64,000 nucleotides of DNA from Methylotenera sp. (GTDB lineage: Bacteria; Pseudomonadota; Gammaproteobacteria; Burkholderiales; Methylophilaceae): the NCBI GenBank assembly GCA_002928535.1, contig PERG01000003.1, positions 1-64,000 of the forward strand, in the 5' to 3' direction. This document shows positions 62,890-64,000 of this stretch, in pieces. Under the pieces are notes generated by a model, which saw nothing but the letters and a program-made list of their open reading frames with translations, was not told the DNA's origin and ran no database searches. The translations under genes were made by a program, and so were the position numbers. Positions within the stretch are counted from its first letter, which is position 1. Every line of letters starts with the position of its first letter.

Positions 62890-63020
62890 AATTTTCCACC
62901 TGTATTTTCGTTTAATACAAGGCGGCAAGGATTGAGATGCTGAAGACAGTACATTAAGTACGGCGAAGCAGCGAAGACGCTGCCAACGCAGTAATCAACG
63001 AAAAGATAGACTGGAAAATT
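62890..63020. repeat. Family B hairpin element, copy 3 (directly before ychF)
   Basis: 131 bases with perfect 9-base terminal inverted repeats AATTTTCCA (62890-62898) and TGGAAAATT (63012-63020). A further inner pair TTTTCGTT/AACGAAAA and GGCA/TGCC pairing continue the arms. The core GACAGTAC (62945-62952) ATTAAGTACGGCGA matches copy 1. It ends one base before the ychF ATG, so it forms the immediate leader of that gene and could hide or shape its ribosome-binding site. Confidence 0.8.
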
Positions 63021-63021
63021 T

Positions 63022-64000
63022 ATGAAGTGTGGAATCGTGGGCTTACCCAACGTCGGCAAATCGACTTTATTCAATGCCATTACCAAGGCAGGCATCGCAG
63101 CAGAGAACTACCCTTTCTGCACTATCGAGCCTAACGTTGGCATTGTAGAAGTGCCTGACCCACGCTTGCAGCCGCTTATCGATATCGTAAAGCCACAGAA
63201 GGTACAACCGGCAATCGTTGAGTTTGTAGATATTGCAGGCTTGGTAGCTGGCGCTTCTAAAGGCGAAGGCTTGGGCAACAAGTTCCTCGCTAACATTCGC
63301 GAAACCGATGCTATTGCCCACGTGGTGCGCTGCTTTGAAGATGCTAACGTTATCCACGTTGCGAACAAAATCGACCCCCTATCCGATATTGAAGTGATCA
63401 ATACCGAGCTAGCCCTGGCGGACATGGAAACAGTTGAAAAAACCATGCAGCGCGAAGGCAAAAAAGCCAAAAGCGGCGATAAAGACGCCATCGCATTAAT
63501 GGCCGTATTAGAAAAAGTATTGCCGTGCCTGGATCAAGCCAAAGCGGTACGTACCTTAGGCTTGGATGATGATGAATTGCAATTACTCAAACCCTTATGC
63601 CTGATCACCGTCAAACCGGTGATGTACTTAGCCAATGTGGACGAAGCCGGTTTTGAAAACAACCCGCTATTAGACAAAGTGGTAGCGCTAGGCAAAGCAG
63701 AAAACGCGCCTGTAGTATGCATCTGCGCAAAAATCGAAGGTGAAATTTCTGAGCTGGAAGATGAAGACAAACTCCTATTCCTAAGCGAACTCGGCCAAGA
63801 TGAACCAGGCTTAAACCGCGTAATCCGCGCCGCTTATGATTTGCTAGGTCTGCAAACCTACTTCACCGCTGGCGTGCAAGAAGTGCGCGCCTGGACTGTG
63901 AAAAAAGGCGCAACTGCCCCACAAGCCGCTGGCGTGATCCATACCGACTTTGAACGCGGCTTCATCCGCGCAGAAGTGATTCAATATGATGAATACGTGA
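63022..64000 (+). CDS. ychF: Redox-regulated ATPase/GTPase YchF, N-terminal part
   Basis: Open to the window end (326 codons; no stop), hence absent from the ORF track. [20 protein letters not shown] is the P-loop with the NVGKS sequence typical of YchF, then [40 protein letters not shown] (G3) and the NxxE-type LANVDE region that gives ATP preference. The TGS-domain entry [20 protein letters not shown] is near the end. No clear ribosome-binding site precedes ATG 63022, where a family B hairpin ends. Confidence 0.95.
   Translation, partial: MKCGIVGLPNVGKSTLFNAITKAGIAAENYPFCTIEPNVGIVEVPDPRLQPLIDIVKPQKVQPAIVEFVDIAGLVAGASKGEGLGNKFLANIRETDAIAHVVRCFEDANVIHVANKIDPLSDIEVINTELALADMETVEKTMQREGKKAKSGDKDAIALMAVLEKVLPCLDQAKAVRTLGLDDDELQLLKPLCLITVKPVMYLANVDEAGFENNPLLDKVVALGKAENAPVVCICAKIEGEISELEDEDKLLFLSELGQDEPGLNRVIRAAYDLLGLQTYFTAGVQEVRAWTVKKGATAPQAAGVIHTDFERGFIRAEVIQYDEYV

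Larger units (their letters stand above)
62711..63021. other. pth-ychF spacer, filled by family B repeats
   Basis: The longest gene-free stretch of the window (311 bases). It consists almost entirely of two family B copies in direct orientation, whose first 54-55 bases (62719-62773 and 62887-62940) are nearly identical (CTCAATTTTCCACCTG...GGCAAGGATTGAGATGC). No ORF of note on the plus strand. Confidence 0.8.

Overview
This 64 kb window looks like the chromosome of a betaproteobacterium, most likely a methylotroph of the Methylophilaceae (Methylotenera/Methylophilus type). The assignment rests on gene order (carA-yjdF-dapB-bamE/fur-recN-nadK-hrcA-hemH; grpE-dnaK-dnaJ; M16 pair-rsmD-coaD-fdx opposite ftsY-ftsEX; rpoH; ubiE-ubiJ-ubiB; TPR lipoprotein-lolB-ispE-tRNA-Gln-prs-rplY-pth-ychF), on protein flavour and on an edd-eda pair. 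I could not test it by a database search. I see no insertion sequence, prophage, CRISPR array or rRNA.

Layout. 1-8.3 kb is housekeeping: the first codons of carA, a YjdF membrane protein, dapB, a bamE with a very long Pro/Ala/Glu-rich tail, fur, recN, nadK, hrcA and hemH. 8.3-30.1 kb is a cell-envelope island lying between hemH and grpE, genes that are usually close neighbours in this group. Its parts are: (i) plus-strand heptose genes hldD-gmhA-hldE-waaF and a GT-C-like membrane protein; (ii) a tightly overlapping minus-strand set of HAD phosphatase, small kinase, GT4, FkbM methyltransferase and CgeB-like glycosyltransferase; (iii) edd and eda; (iv) a minus-strand operon waaG-waaP-inaA-like kinase-GT2-2OG/Fe(II) hydroxylase-tandem kinase-carbamoyltransferase, resembling the Pseudomonas aeruginosa LPS core locus, with waaC divergent from it. 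Together these make ADP-heptose, build the inner core and decorate it by phosphorylation, carbamoylation and possibly hydroxylation and methylation.

30.2-34.1 kb is grpE-dnaK-dnaJ with sigma32-like promoters and a terminator/attenuator before dnaJ. 34-43 kb holds small housekeeping genes (GIY-YIG protein, gloA, ferredoxin, coaD, rsmD, two M16 peptidase-fold proteins, ftsY, ftsEX, msrB, an MgtC-like protein). rpoH at 43.5 kb carries a near-perfect CIRCE element, so HrcA, encoded in this window, probably controls the heat-shock sigma factor. 44-56.5 kb contains a dynamin-like GTPase, a DUF971 protein, ubiE-ubiJ-ubiB, a sodium/solute symporter, mutM and a Gld-type ABC exporter operon with a DUF4340 protein. 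56.7 kb to the end is the lolB-ispE-tRNA-Gln-prs-rplY-pth-ychF block; ychF runs off the window.

The least explained DNA is in the spacers. One element (family A) occurs twice, each time directly upstream of a start codon in the same orientation (hldD and the ferredoxin gene). A second hairpin-forming family (B) occurs three times, once between eda and edd and twice between pth and ychF, sharing a GACAGTAC...AAGTACGGCGA core between paired arms of different sequence. TTG start codons are unusually common (hrcA, gmhA, HAD gene, GT4 gene, hydroxylase, waaG, rsmD, lolB).
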